This document shows, in pieces, positions 1 through 9,278 of a DNA stretch of 64,000 nt. This DNA comes from Rhizophagus irregularis. Lineage: Eukaryota; Glomeromycota; Glomeromycetes; Glomerales; Glomeraceae. The notes below the pieces were generated by a model that ran no database searches, was not told the DNA's origin, and saw only the letters and a list, made by a program, of their open reading frames with translations. Every line of letters begins with the position of its first letter. Position 1 is the first letter of the stretch. Where the stretch lies: contig NC_089433.1 of NCBI RefSeq assembly GCF_026210795.1, positions 5,729,001 through 5,793,000 of the forward strand, given 5' to 3'. A program made the translations under genes and the position numbers.

Positions 1-639
1 AGATATGCTGCGTACTAATCAATTATAATAATAAACAAGATTTTCTTATTTCGATTTTTTTTTAATTTGTTTGCATCTGATTATGTAAAAATATTATTTT
101 TTTAAAAATATCATCATTGTTATTATTATTTGGTTTGATATATTTAAGAATGAATTACGAGGGTAAATTGTTTAAATAAAATGGTTCTCTGAACGGACAA
201 AAAATATATTTAGCGCATTAAAATATAATATATGTTTGGCTAAAGAATTCATTGTTTAAGTTAATTTGTTTGACTTATAGAAAATATTTAAAATTGTAAT
301 TTTCTATTAGCTTTTCAAATACATTTAATGAAGTCGCTAGGGTTTTTTACTTAGTGTTTGTATTCTTTAATTGACTTTGAGTAACTTGAAATTATTTGAA
401 TGAACTTAATATTTGCAATAAATTTAGTAATTTTATTTTTGCATTTATTTTTATGCTTCTCTAATTATCATTTTCGATCTTAACTAGATTACAATTAAGA
501 TCAATAACATTTTATGTTTTTATAAATAATATTGTATTATGTACAGTATTATTATATGTTATGTATTATTTAAGTTTAAATGTATTGTTAAAATTTAATT
601 TATATAATAAGAAAAATACTGAGTAATTGGATTTTAAAA
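1..639. other. A+T-rich intergenic sequence
   Basis: This is A/T-rich sequence upstream of the gene at 640. I see no convincing reading frame, inverted repeat or tandem array in it. It presumably holds the promoter of that gene, but no discrete element can be named. Confidence 0.5.
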
Positions 640-1110
640 ATGAACTCGAAAAAAACTGCATTAAGACAAAATTTGTTAAATCTTTCCAATGAATTTTATA
701 ATATTAAAATTCCTGATTATACTACAATATTTCACGAGAAAATTCATAATGAAAATCTCGAACACTTAATTCATGTAGAATATAATAAAGAACAAAAAAA
801 CTATTGTCCATATTTATCATTTGACAACAATTCGTTGAAAGAGGCAGCTTATTTACTTAGTGAATATTTTTATTGTTTAGAAAAAACGTTAGATAAATTA
901 ATTTACTCTATTATTAAACCTAAATATAAGCAAGAAAGTGAAAACTTACTTAATTTCTTATTGTGGAAAAAAAATGTTGTAACAATTAGATATTATATGG
1001 TTCATAACCTCTTTTACGAATTGAATAATATGCAATGGGATTTTAATATTAACATGATCGAAAAATTGTATGACAGTAAATTTAAAGAAACACATTTTCA
1101 ATTTAATTAA
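640..1110 (+). CDS. Unknown 156-residue protein
   Basis: An uninterrupted frame runs from an ATG to a TAA in very A+T-rich DNA. The protein is rich in Asn, Lys, Tyr and Ile, has no signal peptide or membrane segment, and looks mostly helical. Leu-rich stretches lie around residues 60-110, followed by a short aromatic segment (WKKNVVTIRYY). I do not recognise a family. The ATG was chosen because no earlier in-frame ATG follows the nearest upstream stop. A frame this long is unlikely by chance at this base composition, so a real small host gene is likely, but its function is unknown. Confidence 0.55.
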   Translation: MNSKKTALRQNLLNLSNEFYNIKIPDYTTIFHEKIHNENLEHLIHVEYNKEQKNYCPYLSFDNNSLKEAAYLLSEYFYCLEKTLDKLIYSIIKPKYKQESENLLNFLLWKKNVVTIRYYMVHNLFYELNNMQWDFNINMIEKLYDSKFKETHFQFN

Positions 1111-1753
1111 CTTTATTTTTTAAAAATATAATTATTTTTATTTTGCATTTAAAATTAAATTTTATTTGACAAATTATAATAGTTTAAAATCATCTAAAAA
1201 ATAAATTATTTTAAAGTCAATTTGTATTCATTTATCGGCTTTCCTAATTTAAAAAAATGTTTTTTTATAGGTCAAAAAATATACAAATTGCAAAATAATA
1301 TTTGGCGTATTTTAAATGCTAATGTTATAACAATCTAAATTAAATATAAAATAACCTAATCATTATTTATTTTAGGTTAATTCCAGCAATTAAAATATTG
1401 TATTGTTAATATTGTTAATCGATCATTACTACTATTTGTTAGTTAACCAATATTTATCTAATTATGAAACAATAAGGTTTAAATGGATTGGCATTATTTA
1501 TAATCTAAAGTTAACAAATTCACTAGGAAACGGGAACCGTTGTAAGTCTGAGTGAGGTATAATAAATAAAGTTTGTATCGGTATTTTACTAATTAGCAGC
1601 ATATCGCTTGGAATTTCGGTAATTTGCTGCTGATTAGCAGCATAACGCCTTGGAATTCCTGTACAGTGAAACTCACGTGATTGAAAATTTACACGTTATT
1701 TTCATAGATCATGTTAGTGCGTAGACATAAATAGTCATTCGCTTCTCTAGTCT
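1111..1753. other. Intergenic sequence with a short tandem duplication
   Basis: This is noncoding A/T-rich sequence. At about 1592-1668 a unit of roughly 40 bp beginning ATTAGCAGCATA is repeated imperfectly, with CTTGGAATT shared between copies. No gene is seen. Confidence 0.45.
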
Positions 1754-1936
1754 CTACTGACAATTATTGTAAATGGAGTTATTTATTATTTTATTGTCAT
1801 ATTCGATAACGCATTTTTTGCATAAATCGTGTTTATGATAATTGATTTTATTGCAATGAATGAAAAAACATTTTTTAATTGGCATATCTTTTGCCGAAGT
1901 GTATGAAAAATTTTTGCAAGCAGAGCAAAAATTCAT
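1754..1936 (-). CDS. Small Cys/His-rich zinc-module protein
   Basis: This 60-residue frame starts with an ATG and consists almost entirely of a Cys/His pattern. There is a CSAC pair near residue 5, then KKCFFIHC near residue 22, then HKHDLCKKC around residues 34-42. The spacing CxxC, CxxxxC, HxHxxCxxC suggests a two-zinc structural fold. The same arrangement occurs near the C-terminus of the divergently transcribed gene at 2260-2859, so the two are probably paralogous modules. About 320 bp of shared upstream DNA separates the two starts. A bidirectional promoter is possible. It could also be the surviving exon of a longer gene. Confidence 0.5.
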   Translation of the reverse strand: MNFCSACKNFSYTSAKDMPIKKCFFIHCNKINYHKHDLCKKCVIEYDNKIINNSIYNNCQ

Positions 1937-2259
1937 TGTAATTATAATTTTGAAATAAATGCTAATTCATTTTATGCTTTTTTATTTAATACATAATATC
2001 ATTAATGAATTTAATACTAATAAAATCAATGTTCAACAAATTGTATTATTGCTTAATATTGTCATAAATGTATTGAGGTACTATTAACAATCTTTACATA
2101 AACTAAAATATACTTTGCGTCATTAATTCTGTGCATATTCGTTTGTTCTGAAACTAATTTACAATTACAATAAATAAAACAGTAGTATTAATTAAAATTT
2201 ATGTATTCTACTTAAAATTATAAATATTAAAAAAATAACTTGATGTTAAAATAATAACC

Positions 2260-2859
2260 ATGTCTAAATTAATCGATAATTGCGATGAATTATTTTATGA
2301 TAATAATTTAATAAGCAATTCAAAAAGTAAAATTTATAACAAAAATACATATACTGTTAATAAGAAATTGTTAGGTCTTTACATTACTCCTGATGGCATT
2401 TCAAGTACAAAAAAATCTCGATATATTTATGGTAATATTAATAGTTTTAAGAATTTAGTTAGTACTAATGAAAAAGAAAAAATATTATGTGAAGGTTACG
2501 ATATTATTCATAATCAATTCAGTGTAAGTTCACAAAATGTTTTAATTCACAAATATTTTGATAAACTACTTAATGGCCCAGTAGTAATTATAAAAAATGA
2601 TAAATCTGATATTGATGTCGATATTCATAAAAATTTATCAAAATTAAGTAAAACACAAAACAGAAAAATATTTCGATGCGATTCTTGTGATGATATAGTT
2701 ATTAGATCGAATGAAATTAAATTTTCTCAAAAATGTTATTTCATAAATTGTTCAAATGAGTGCAATCATTTACATAAAATATGTATATATTGTCATGATT
2801 TTAAATTGCATAGTAATAGAAATAATAATAATAGAAAAAATAACATTAAATTTCTTTAA
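2260..2859 (+). CDS. 199-residue protein with C-terminal Cys/His zinc module
   Basis: An intact ATG-to-TAA frame encodes an Asn/Lys-rich N-terminal two thirds of unknown function. The C-terminal module spans about residues 139-178. It begins FRCDSC, continues with KCYFINC and ends HLHKICIYC, the same CxxC, CxxxxC, HxHxxCxxC order seen in the minus-strand gene at 1754-1936. A polar tail of Asn and Lys follows. The module is probably a zinc-binding fold for protein or nucleic-acid contact, which is inference from the ligand pattern only. The gene lacks introns and points away from its small paralogue. Confidence 0.6.
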   Translation: MSKLIDNCDELFYDNNLISNSKSKIYNKNTYTVNKKLLGLYITPDGISSTKKSRYIYGNINSFKNLVSTNEKEKILCEGYDIIHNQFSVSSQNVLIHKYFDKLLNGPVVIIKNDKSDIDVDIHKNLSKLSKTQNRKIFRCDSCDDIVIRSNEIKFSQKCYFINCSNECNHLHKICIYCHDFKLHSNRNNNNRKNNIKFL

Positions 2860-3167
2860 ATTATGCAAATATTTCGATTTAATTTAAACACGTAAATAAT
2901 TTAGTTACTTAAATAAATTAACAATTTTTAATTTAATAATAAATTTAATAAAAACAAAATGTGATTTATAATTTTGTCTTACATTATTAATTTTCAAAAC
3001 TTGATTAACATATTATGGTAATCTTTGTTAAAAATGGTCTTTGATTTTATTTCTTTAATAATTGTAATTAAAACCATACTAAAGTTAACAAAATCCATTA
3101 TTTTTAAAAATTGTTTGATACATAATACAATGTATTGTTATAAGATCAGCATGTAGTAACATCGAAT

Positions 3168-3311
3168 ATGGAAAACATAGAAAACTTGTTTCGCTATACA
3201 GCTAATTTTAAAAATAAAGTTAATACTGTTATTATTATAAATTTTATGATGAAAAAAATAAAGAAAATAAAACAAGTAAAATTAAATTTTTTTAAACAAT
3301 TAATTCTATAG
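3168..3311 (+). pseudogene. Truncated paralogue of the spliced gene at 3438
   Basis: The frame starts MENIENLFRYTANFKNKV, closely resembling the start of the gene at 3438 (MDNIE...HYAANFENKV). The upstream 50 bp also match, including CATAATA and TGTAGTAAC motifs. After about 20 residues the similarity ends and the frame drifts to a stop. It looks like one half of a tandem duplication that lost its 3' exon. Confidence 0.45.
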
Positions 3312-3437
3312 TAAAAAATAGTTTAATTTATATATTTATCGAAACGTAATAGTAAAATTTAGTATCAATACATAATATAACTTGTATTGTTAATTTTCTT
3401 TATAAGTAAATTGCATCAGCTTGTAGTAACTGCAATT

Positions 3438-4443
3438 ATGGATAACATTGAAGTAATCCAAAATTTATTACACTATGCAGCTAATTTTGAAAATAAAGTT
3501 AAAGAAAAAAATGAAATCATGTAACAATTTTAATTGCCGATCTGCATGTGATCGATAGAATTTATATAATAAAATGCGGCGCAACATTTATATATAAGCC
3601 ATGTCGATCATGTTTTTATATCAAATAAAATGCAACCATATTGTTATACAATTACGTAATTTAACACCTGCAATATACGTTTAAGATCTTAGAAAAAAAA
3701 ATTTTTTTATAAAAAGTTTTTTTTCTTTGCAGTTTATAAAGTTTTATATGTGGGAAACGGAGATTTCATAGTATTTACTACTATTTTACTTCTATGGTAT
3801 AAATGATTTCTAGCTCTTTAACTTTTCTTTGACGCTTATAAAACTTTTTTTGATTATTATTTCTGTCAACTATTACATTTTTAATAACACTACGCACTTT
3901 TATATCTCTTTTTCTTTCACAAATATGTCCAGTTTGTAAAAAATATGAATATAATGAAATATATGGATAATAAAAGGACTTTTATTAAGTTTTAGCGTAA
4001 TCTCAAAATAGGAATAGTTATCTTGAATTTTTTTTAAAAAAATAATAAACAAGTCATATAAATATGGACATAATAATGAAGTTCTGATATAATAGCGCCA
4101 GTTGCAACAAGTTTTTTAGGAGTTATGTATGTATTTGACGTTGTTGTTTCTTGGGGAAACAGAGATTTCAAACGGCATTTTTTTTATTAATTAACATAAC
4201 GCCACATTTTACTATGTAAATTCTATCGATCACATGCGGATCGGCAATTAAATATGATATATATTATTTTCAATATCAAAATATTTATATTAACATATTT
4301 CTTTTTTTAGCAAATATTTAGATCTAGAAATTTTAGTACTCAAAGACTCGATAACAAATAATAGAAATAAATATTTTGCAGTAATTATATATAGAAGTTT
4401 AAATTTATACGCGTGTAAATGGCAAAGCACTCTTATAATATAA
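3438..4443 (+). CDS. Small coiled-coil protein, two exons
   Basis: Exon 1 (3438-3520) and exon 2 (4311-4443) join in frame across an intron with GTAACA at the donor and TTTTTTTAG at the acceptor. Together they give 216 nt and 71 residues, with heptad-like Leu/Ile spacing in exon 2 (KYLDLEILVLKDS). The intron is about 790 nt, unusual here, and the excess is the 714-bp MITE at 3534-4247. Without the MITE the intron would be about 72 nt, typical of its neighbours. The splice model is inferred; an expressed read across it would settle it. Confidence 0.5.
3534..4247. mobile_element. TTAA-flanked MITE, 714 bp
   Basis: The ends are inverted repeats of about 50 bp starting TTGCCGATCTGCATGTGATC on the left, with the mirrored sequence on the right. 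Both ends are bordered by TTAA, the target duplication typical of piggyBac-type insertion. There is no transposase frame, so it is non-autonomous. Inside, GGGAAAC.GAGATTTCA occurs twice in the same orientation. It sits within the intron of the small coiled-coil gene. Confidence 0.75.
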
Positions 4444-4824
4444 CAAATATAAATAAAATCAAAATAGAGGTTGGAACTGGTTTTAATGGCAAATTAACCA
4501 ATTAAAACTTAATTCTAGTTAGTATTGAATAAACAAACATAATTTAATTCACTGTTTTAGCCGTTTTCAAACTCTAAGTAAAAACACTACTCCAAACCTT
4601 TTTTATTTTTAAGTAATGTTGTAAAGCTTAAAATAATTGGCTCATTACGTGGCTTTACAAAGTTAATACTATATCAAAAAATTATAAAATACTTGTATGT
4701 CACATAATAAAAAACCTACTTATTACTACAAAAACGTGATAATTTGCGAAAAAATGTTGTTAAAAGTTCACAGTTTGAAATTAAAATAAATTTTTATTAT
4801 TAGTTTGGCCAAGAATTTGACAAA

Positions 4825-5271
4825 ATGAAAATGGATTATGATATCTTATTAAAAAATTATTTTCATCTTGAAAAAAATTTCGTTAATTTAGGAATAGAAA
4901 ACAAGGTATGTGTCTTAAATTTTTTATTTATATTGATGTTTTAATAATTACTTTAATTATTTTAGCATTTAAATCAAAGAAACGAAAATTTGATTCTGGA
5001 ATTAAAATTAAATAAAGAAGAATTATTAAAAATTGCAAATGATAAAAAAAACAAAACGAAAATAGTAAATGATTTTATTATAAATTTAGAATTTATAAAT
5101 GACTTCAATGAAAAACTATTAAAAAGAAAACTAAAAAAATATGAAGAAAGTATTGATAAATTAACTGATGAATATTCAGAATTGCATTATTTATATAATC
5201 GATTATTGGATGATGTAAAAAATGATAAAAGTCGAAGCAAATCTTACTATAGCGATAATAAACAAATTTAA
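4825..5271 (+). CDS. Coiled-coil protein, two exons, 128 residues
   Basis: Exon 1 (4825-4905) encodes MKMDYDILLKNYFHLEKN and onward. The donor GTATGT and acceptor TTATTTTAG bound a 60-nt intron, and exon 2 (4966-5271) continues in phase. The total is 387 nt. The protein is charged and helical with Leu/Ile heptads through about residues 30-110 and a Ser/Lys-rich tail, and it has no signal or membrane segment. It resembles several other coiled-coil genes in the window (46.6, 54, 57.7 and 63.6 kb), suggesting a local lineage-specific family. The function is unknown. Confidence 0.65.
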
Positions 5272-5919
5272 AAATTTATTGAACGTAAGTCTATAACTAA
5301 GTTGATCAATAAATTTTGATTTTTTTGCAATGATATTAAAATATATCGACGGAAATATATTTTATGAAGTTCACGTAGTTATTTTTAAAACAGTTTTGGT
5401 TTCTTACACATTTCGCACTTAACGCTTTTTATAATTCAATTTGTTATTTAATTTTAATTTTTTTATTTTTTACTAATCAACTATTTTATTTGGTTCTATA
5501 GGCAACTTAATAACATTTAATCAGTTTTATTAAATATTAATTTTTATACAACGATTAACCAGTTTTTCTTATTAGGTTTTTATTGTGTTTTTTTAAATAT
5601 TATGCTTGTATTTTTTTTTATTGTATTTATCTAAGTTTTTTCTCAAGATTTTTATTAGTTTGTTTCAATTTTTTGTTATACTTGTATTCATGTTTGGATT
5701 ATTTAAAGATTATATGTTTTGATTCAACATATATCTTTTTATCTATTTTATTTCATTATATCAATAATTTTTTTTAAATTTAATTTTATTTTCAATTGAG
5801 TTTACGCACGATACTTTTTTATTTTATTTTTTTATTTTATTGTTAAATTGTAATTAGAAATATTCTAAAAATAAAAATTACATTATTGTTTAATTAAAAT
5901 GTATTAATTATAGCTACTG
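5272..5919. other. T-rich intergenic sequence
   Basis: This is long T-rich noncoding sequence between a coiled-coil gene and the LINE insertion site. A 64-codon frame at 5583-5777 is only Phe/Ile/Tyr from T-runs and is not believed. Confidence 0.4.
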
Positions 5920-5939
5920 TGATGATTAAATTATTATTA
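5920..5939. repeat. Target-site duplication, copy 1
   Basis: The 20-bp sequence TGATGATTAAATTATTATTA borders the poly-T (minus-strand poly-A) end of LINE A. Identical copies lie at 8999-9018 and 22995-23014. Confidence 0.85.
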
Positions 5940-6915
5940 TTTTTTTTTTCCAAAGCCAATATGCAAACAAGTGCGATTTTATTGATTTTACAGATATAAG
6001 GTCCATATAATTAAGTACATGACAACAAATCTTGCAAAAAAGTTAAGTAATGAATTAAACACGTAAAACACTACTACCTACACTGCTTGGAGTTACGAAT
6101 AAAAAAACAAAAAAGACTAAACTCCATCACTATTAAGATGGATTGGGCAAGAAAAAAAATAATATAAAAATAATTTCTAAAACCTAAATTAATTTAAAAA
6201 AAACTAAACTAATTTACGCAGCAAGTCTAAAATTTCTGCTAAGACCTTAGATCTTGACCCACCACGGGACTTGTCCTTCTTTTTCTTCTTTTGCTCTTCA
6301 GGCTTCTTGGACTTCGTCTCTTCTGGTTTCTTCTTAGAATTCTTAGAATTTGGTTGAGTTTCCTTAGTTTTCTGACTTCTTGAAGTTCGTTGATTCTTAT
6401 CGGTATTACTACCACGTGATCTTGTTGGTTGCTTCAAAGGAGTATGCCGATTCCCTGATAGGATATGTTCTCCCCAAGTTAATCATTTATCTAATGCTTC
6501 ACGCATATCAACCTACTTTTCAAAATAACCAATTAACTTATGCTCCCCTCTCGCTGTTTGTATAATTTTAAAACTTTTCAATCCTTTTATCGCAGAAAGG
6601 AAAAAATGTGGGCGCTAGTCGGTCCATAAGGTTGCTATCTTCATAGAATCTGGTATCTTATGAATTGTAGCTTGAAACTTCTCACGTTGTTTTCTTTCTT
6701 TGAGAGTCCACCTTGCTGGAAACCATCAGACAGGTATCCTCCCTAAATCCGTAGTCCAAACAGGATTTTCATTAATTTCGAACTGAGCTAACCGAAAGGT
6801 AATTAATTCTATCTTCAAACAAAGCGTCTGATATTTTCTTTGTGGCTTCATCTGTAAAGAGATAGTTTTCCCACATAGAGTTAGTTGTTTCAGAATATCT
6901 TCTGGTGTCCAGAAT

Positions 6916-7556
6916 TAGGGATGGCAACAGTCGGTCACGGTCAGTTATCGGTCGGTCATAACTGGTTAAGGGTCTTTGACCGACTGACCATTTTGGCTGA
7001 CCGTTTTTCTGACCGTTTAACCGACCGTTTAACCGATCACTTTTTTCTTTTTAACAAATTTTAATCAAGAAAAAACGTTAAAAAGTGTAATTTAATCAAA
7101 AAAAAAAACGTTATTTAACTTTTTTTATTGATTACAGCAAATTTCAAAATATACGGGACACTTGAGAAATTTGATTGTCAGGTTGTCGGGTAGCCGGATT
7201 ACTCAGCAGTAGGTTGTTTATTAGAAAAGTATAAATAACACGTGATGAGTATAATGAATAGTAGTATATCAGATTATATAATAACCTACTGCTGAGTAAC
7301 CCGACTACCTAACAATCCGACAATCAAATTTCTCAAGTGTCCCGTATATTTTGAAATTTGCTGTAAATTCGTAAAAAAAGTGTTAAGTGAATAAATATGG
7401 CTAAAATAATTGGTTAAATGGTCGGTTAAACGGTCGGTCAAACGGTCAGTCAAACCGGTCGGTTAAACAGTCGGTCAGAAGCCTTTGACTGACCAATATC
7501 GGTCACGGTCATAACCGGTCATGACCGGTTAATAACCGTGACCGTTGCCATCCCTA
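6916..7556. mobile_element. hAT-type MITE, 641 bp, with internal palindrome
   Basis: The ends are TAGGGATGGCAAC and its inverse, flanked by an exact 8-bp duplication TCCAGAAT (6908-6915 and 7557-7564). Both features fit hAT transposons. Subterminal DNA is packed with short GGTCGGT/ACCGACC-type motifs, probable transposase-binding sites. A second inverted repeat of about 88 bp (around 7132-7220 and 7277-7365) forms an inner stem. There is no transposase. It interrupts the LINE A frame. Confidence 0.85.
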
Positions 7557-7949
7557 TCCAGAATACCAGAACGTTATAAACTAAAATGTCTCTGACTCGC
7601 GATGTATCATCATCGGTAGGTGTATGACCAGTTATTACATTTTTAACCAAATTTTTATTTGACTTCTTTTTTTGCTTCGAAGACTTTGTCAAATCCACAC
7701 TAATATTTTCTTGTTGTATTACATGTTGCGGCTGTGTAATATCAACTATTAATGGCGTGGCTGTGTTCAAATTATAATCCAAAAGTAAACAATCGACATT
7801 AGGTTGTGTACCAGATGATTCCGCGATCTACCGATCTTGATCATTATTTGACTTATTGATCAGCCGATTTATATTGAAATCTCGATCATCATCCATTAGA
7901 TTATCATCATCAGCTTCTAAATTCGGTTGAAAAGGTATTGCATCATAAT

Positions 7950-8391
7950 TAAGGTTGCTTGCCGAAACCTAGGGGTTTAGACAAGATGGCGTTTCGCCGA
8001 AAAGTGAAATTCTGCTAAAACTACAGTCAGATCTCTATATAATCACACCCCATATAGTCACATCATATAAAATTTCTCTATATAATCACACCTTTGGGAA
8101 ATACCAATATATATAATTACTATATAAAAAACCTTTATATAATCACATCATAGTAAAAGCCTCTATATAGTCACTAATTTTTGCAGAACTGATTAGGTGA
8201 CTATATAGAGATCTGACTGTATATTAAAGTTATATTAAAAAACTGGCGAAACTTTGGAGAAAGGCGAAACTGCCAAAACTTATTATAAATGCCGAAACTG
8301 CTGAAATTCTGCTGAAACTATAATAAATTTATAGTAAAATTTTGACGAAACTAATCGTAGGATTTTGAAGAGGTTTAGACAAGCAACCTTA
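7950..8391. mobile_element. hAT-type MITE, TAAGGTTGCTTG family, copy 1
   Basis: The terminal repeats are TAAGGTTGCTTG and CAAGCAACCTTA with an 8-bp target duplication ATCATAAT on both sides. The element is like copies at 43321-43564 and 54969-55212 but longer by about 198 bp because another MITE sits inside it. The body carries repeated CCGAAAC/GTTTCGG motifs. It lies in LINE A, whose frame continues across the site if one duplication copy is counted. Confidence 0.85.
8024..8219. mobile_element. TA-flanked MITE, 196 bp, nested
   Basis: The ends are CAGTCAGATCTCTATATA and its inverse, flanked by TA, as expected of Tc1/mariner relatives. The body repeats a TATATAATCACA/TATATAGTCAC motif. The empty site is visible in copy 3 of the host MITE near 55040, where AAACTATATTAAAG is uninterrupted, confirming both the insertion boundaries and the TA duplication. 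Confidence 0.85.
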
Positions 8392-8998
8392 ATCATAATC
8401 TAACTCTTCAGAGTCAGAATTATTTGAGGAATTGAGTTGGGTTTTTGAAATCTTTTTTTTCGATTTTTTTGATTTCTTTGATTTTTTGGACTTCTTGTAA
8501 CTTTTAGGTAAAAATTCCAGTTGTTTTTCCAGTTCCTCCCGCTTTTTAATTTGTTGTTGTAATAGTATAGATAAACTTTCGTCGTTTTCCACCTTCTTGG
8601 CTTTTACTGCGGTGAAGCCTTCTGAAGTGGAATACATAGCAACATGCAGGAAAAATGCAAAACTTTCTGGAGTTATTTGATAACGAGAAGCCCTTCCCTC
8701 CCAACTGTTAATATCTTTATCATTTAGGCCAAAATTATGCCATATTATATTACGTTAAACTTCTGTATTTTGTCTATTAAAAAATGAAGAACATAGACTT
8801 TCACAATATTGTATATAATTTTGATATGTGTATACTAAAAATGGTTCTTGTTCATATTCTTTAGTCAAAAAATTATTTTCAGCTATTTTAATAATAGTTC
8901 TAACGCTTTTCATAATAAAAAAACAAAAGTAAAAATTATTCATTTTTATTGCGGAATTGTTATGTTTTAAATATTTTGGGGAAAGAGTTTTTTTCAAT

Positions 8999-9018
8999 TG
9001 ATGATTAAATTATTATTA
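8999..9018. repeat. Target-site duplication, copy 2 (shared)
   Basis: This 20-bp copy separates LINE A from LINE B. It ends LINE A on its 5' side and begins LINE B on its 3' poly-A side, so the two insertions used the same target. Confidence 0.85.
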
Positions 9019-9278
9019 TTTTTTTTTTTTTTTTTTTTTTTTTGGTAGGCAAAAGGCGCAAAGCGCATATTTATTTATTAAAGAGAACCTAGTACAGAGT
9101 GCCAATTTACAGATAAAGGGTCTATAGTAAAACTATCTAATAACAAATCTTGTAAAAAACCTTAGTAAAGAATTAAACTCGTAAAACCTTACCAACAGCA
9201 ACCAAAGTTAAAGTAAAACAAAACAAAAAGCACTAAACTCCATTAAGACATTAATGGAAACAACAAGAAATGGTTGCA

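Larger units (their letters stand above)
6204..8997 (-). pseudogene. ORF1-like protein of LINE A, interrupted
   Basis: One reading frame can be followed through the element, passing across both MITE sites when one copy of each target duplication is kept. It starts near MKKTLSPKYLKHNN, passes a Ser/Lys-rich stretch (about 8470), an acidic stretch, and a block with NPVWTTDLGRIP and WTLKERKQREKF. It ends in a Lys/Glu/Ser-rich basic tail at 6204-6437. Several in-frame stops interrupt it, at about 8758, 7830, 6750, 6617, 6517 and 6487, most in contexts explained by CGA, TGG or CAG codons changed by one transition. The WTLKERKQREKF block resembles proteins often encoded by Rhizophagus repeats (recall, not a search). 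Confidence 0.55.
5940..8998 (-). mobile_element. LINE A: one-ORF, RT-less LINE derivative
   Basis: The element lies on the minus strand between two copies of a 20-bp target duplication and ends in a poly-A tail (T-run at 5940). It has a 5' coding region that looks like LINE ORF1 and a 3' tail of about 250 bp clearly similar to LINE B's tail (shared blocks around AATGGAGTTTAGT, TTTTACG.GTTTAATTC and CAAGATTTGTT). No endonuclease, reverse transcriptase or RNase H is present. Without its nested MITEs it is about 1.97 kb. This is the layout of a half-LINE that moves with another element's machinery. Two hAT-type MITEs inserted later. Confidence 0.75.

Noticed and set aside
5583-5777. 64-codon Phe/Tyr/Ile-rich frame resembling a membrane protein
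   Set aside because: Composition follows directly from T-runs; no charged flanks or conserved features, and it starts in intergenic T-rich DNA.
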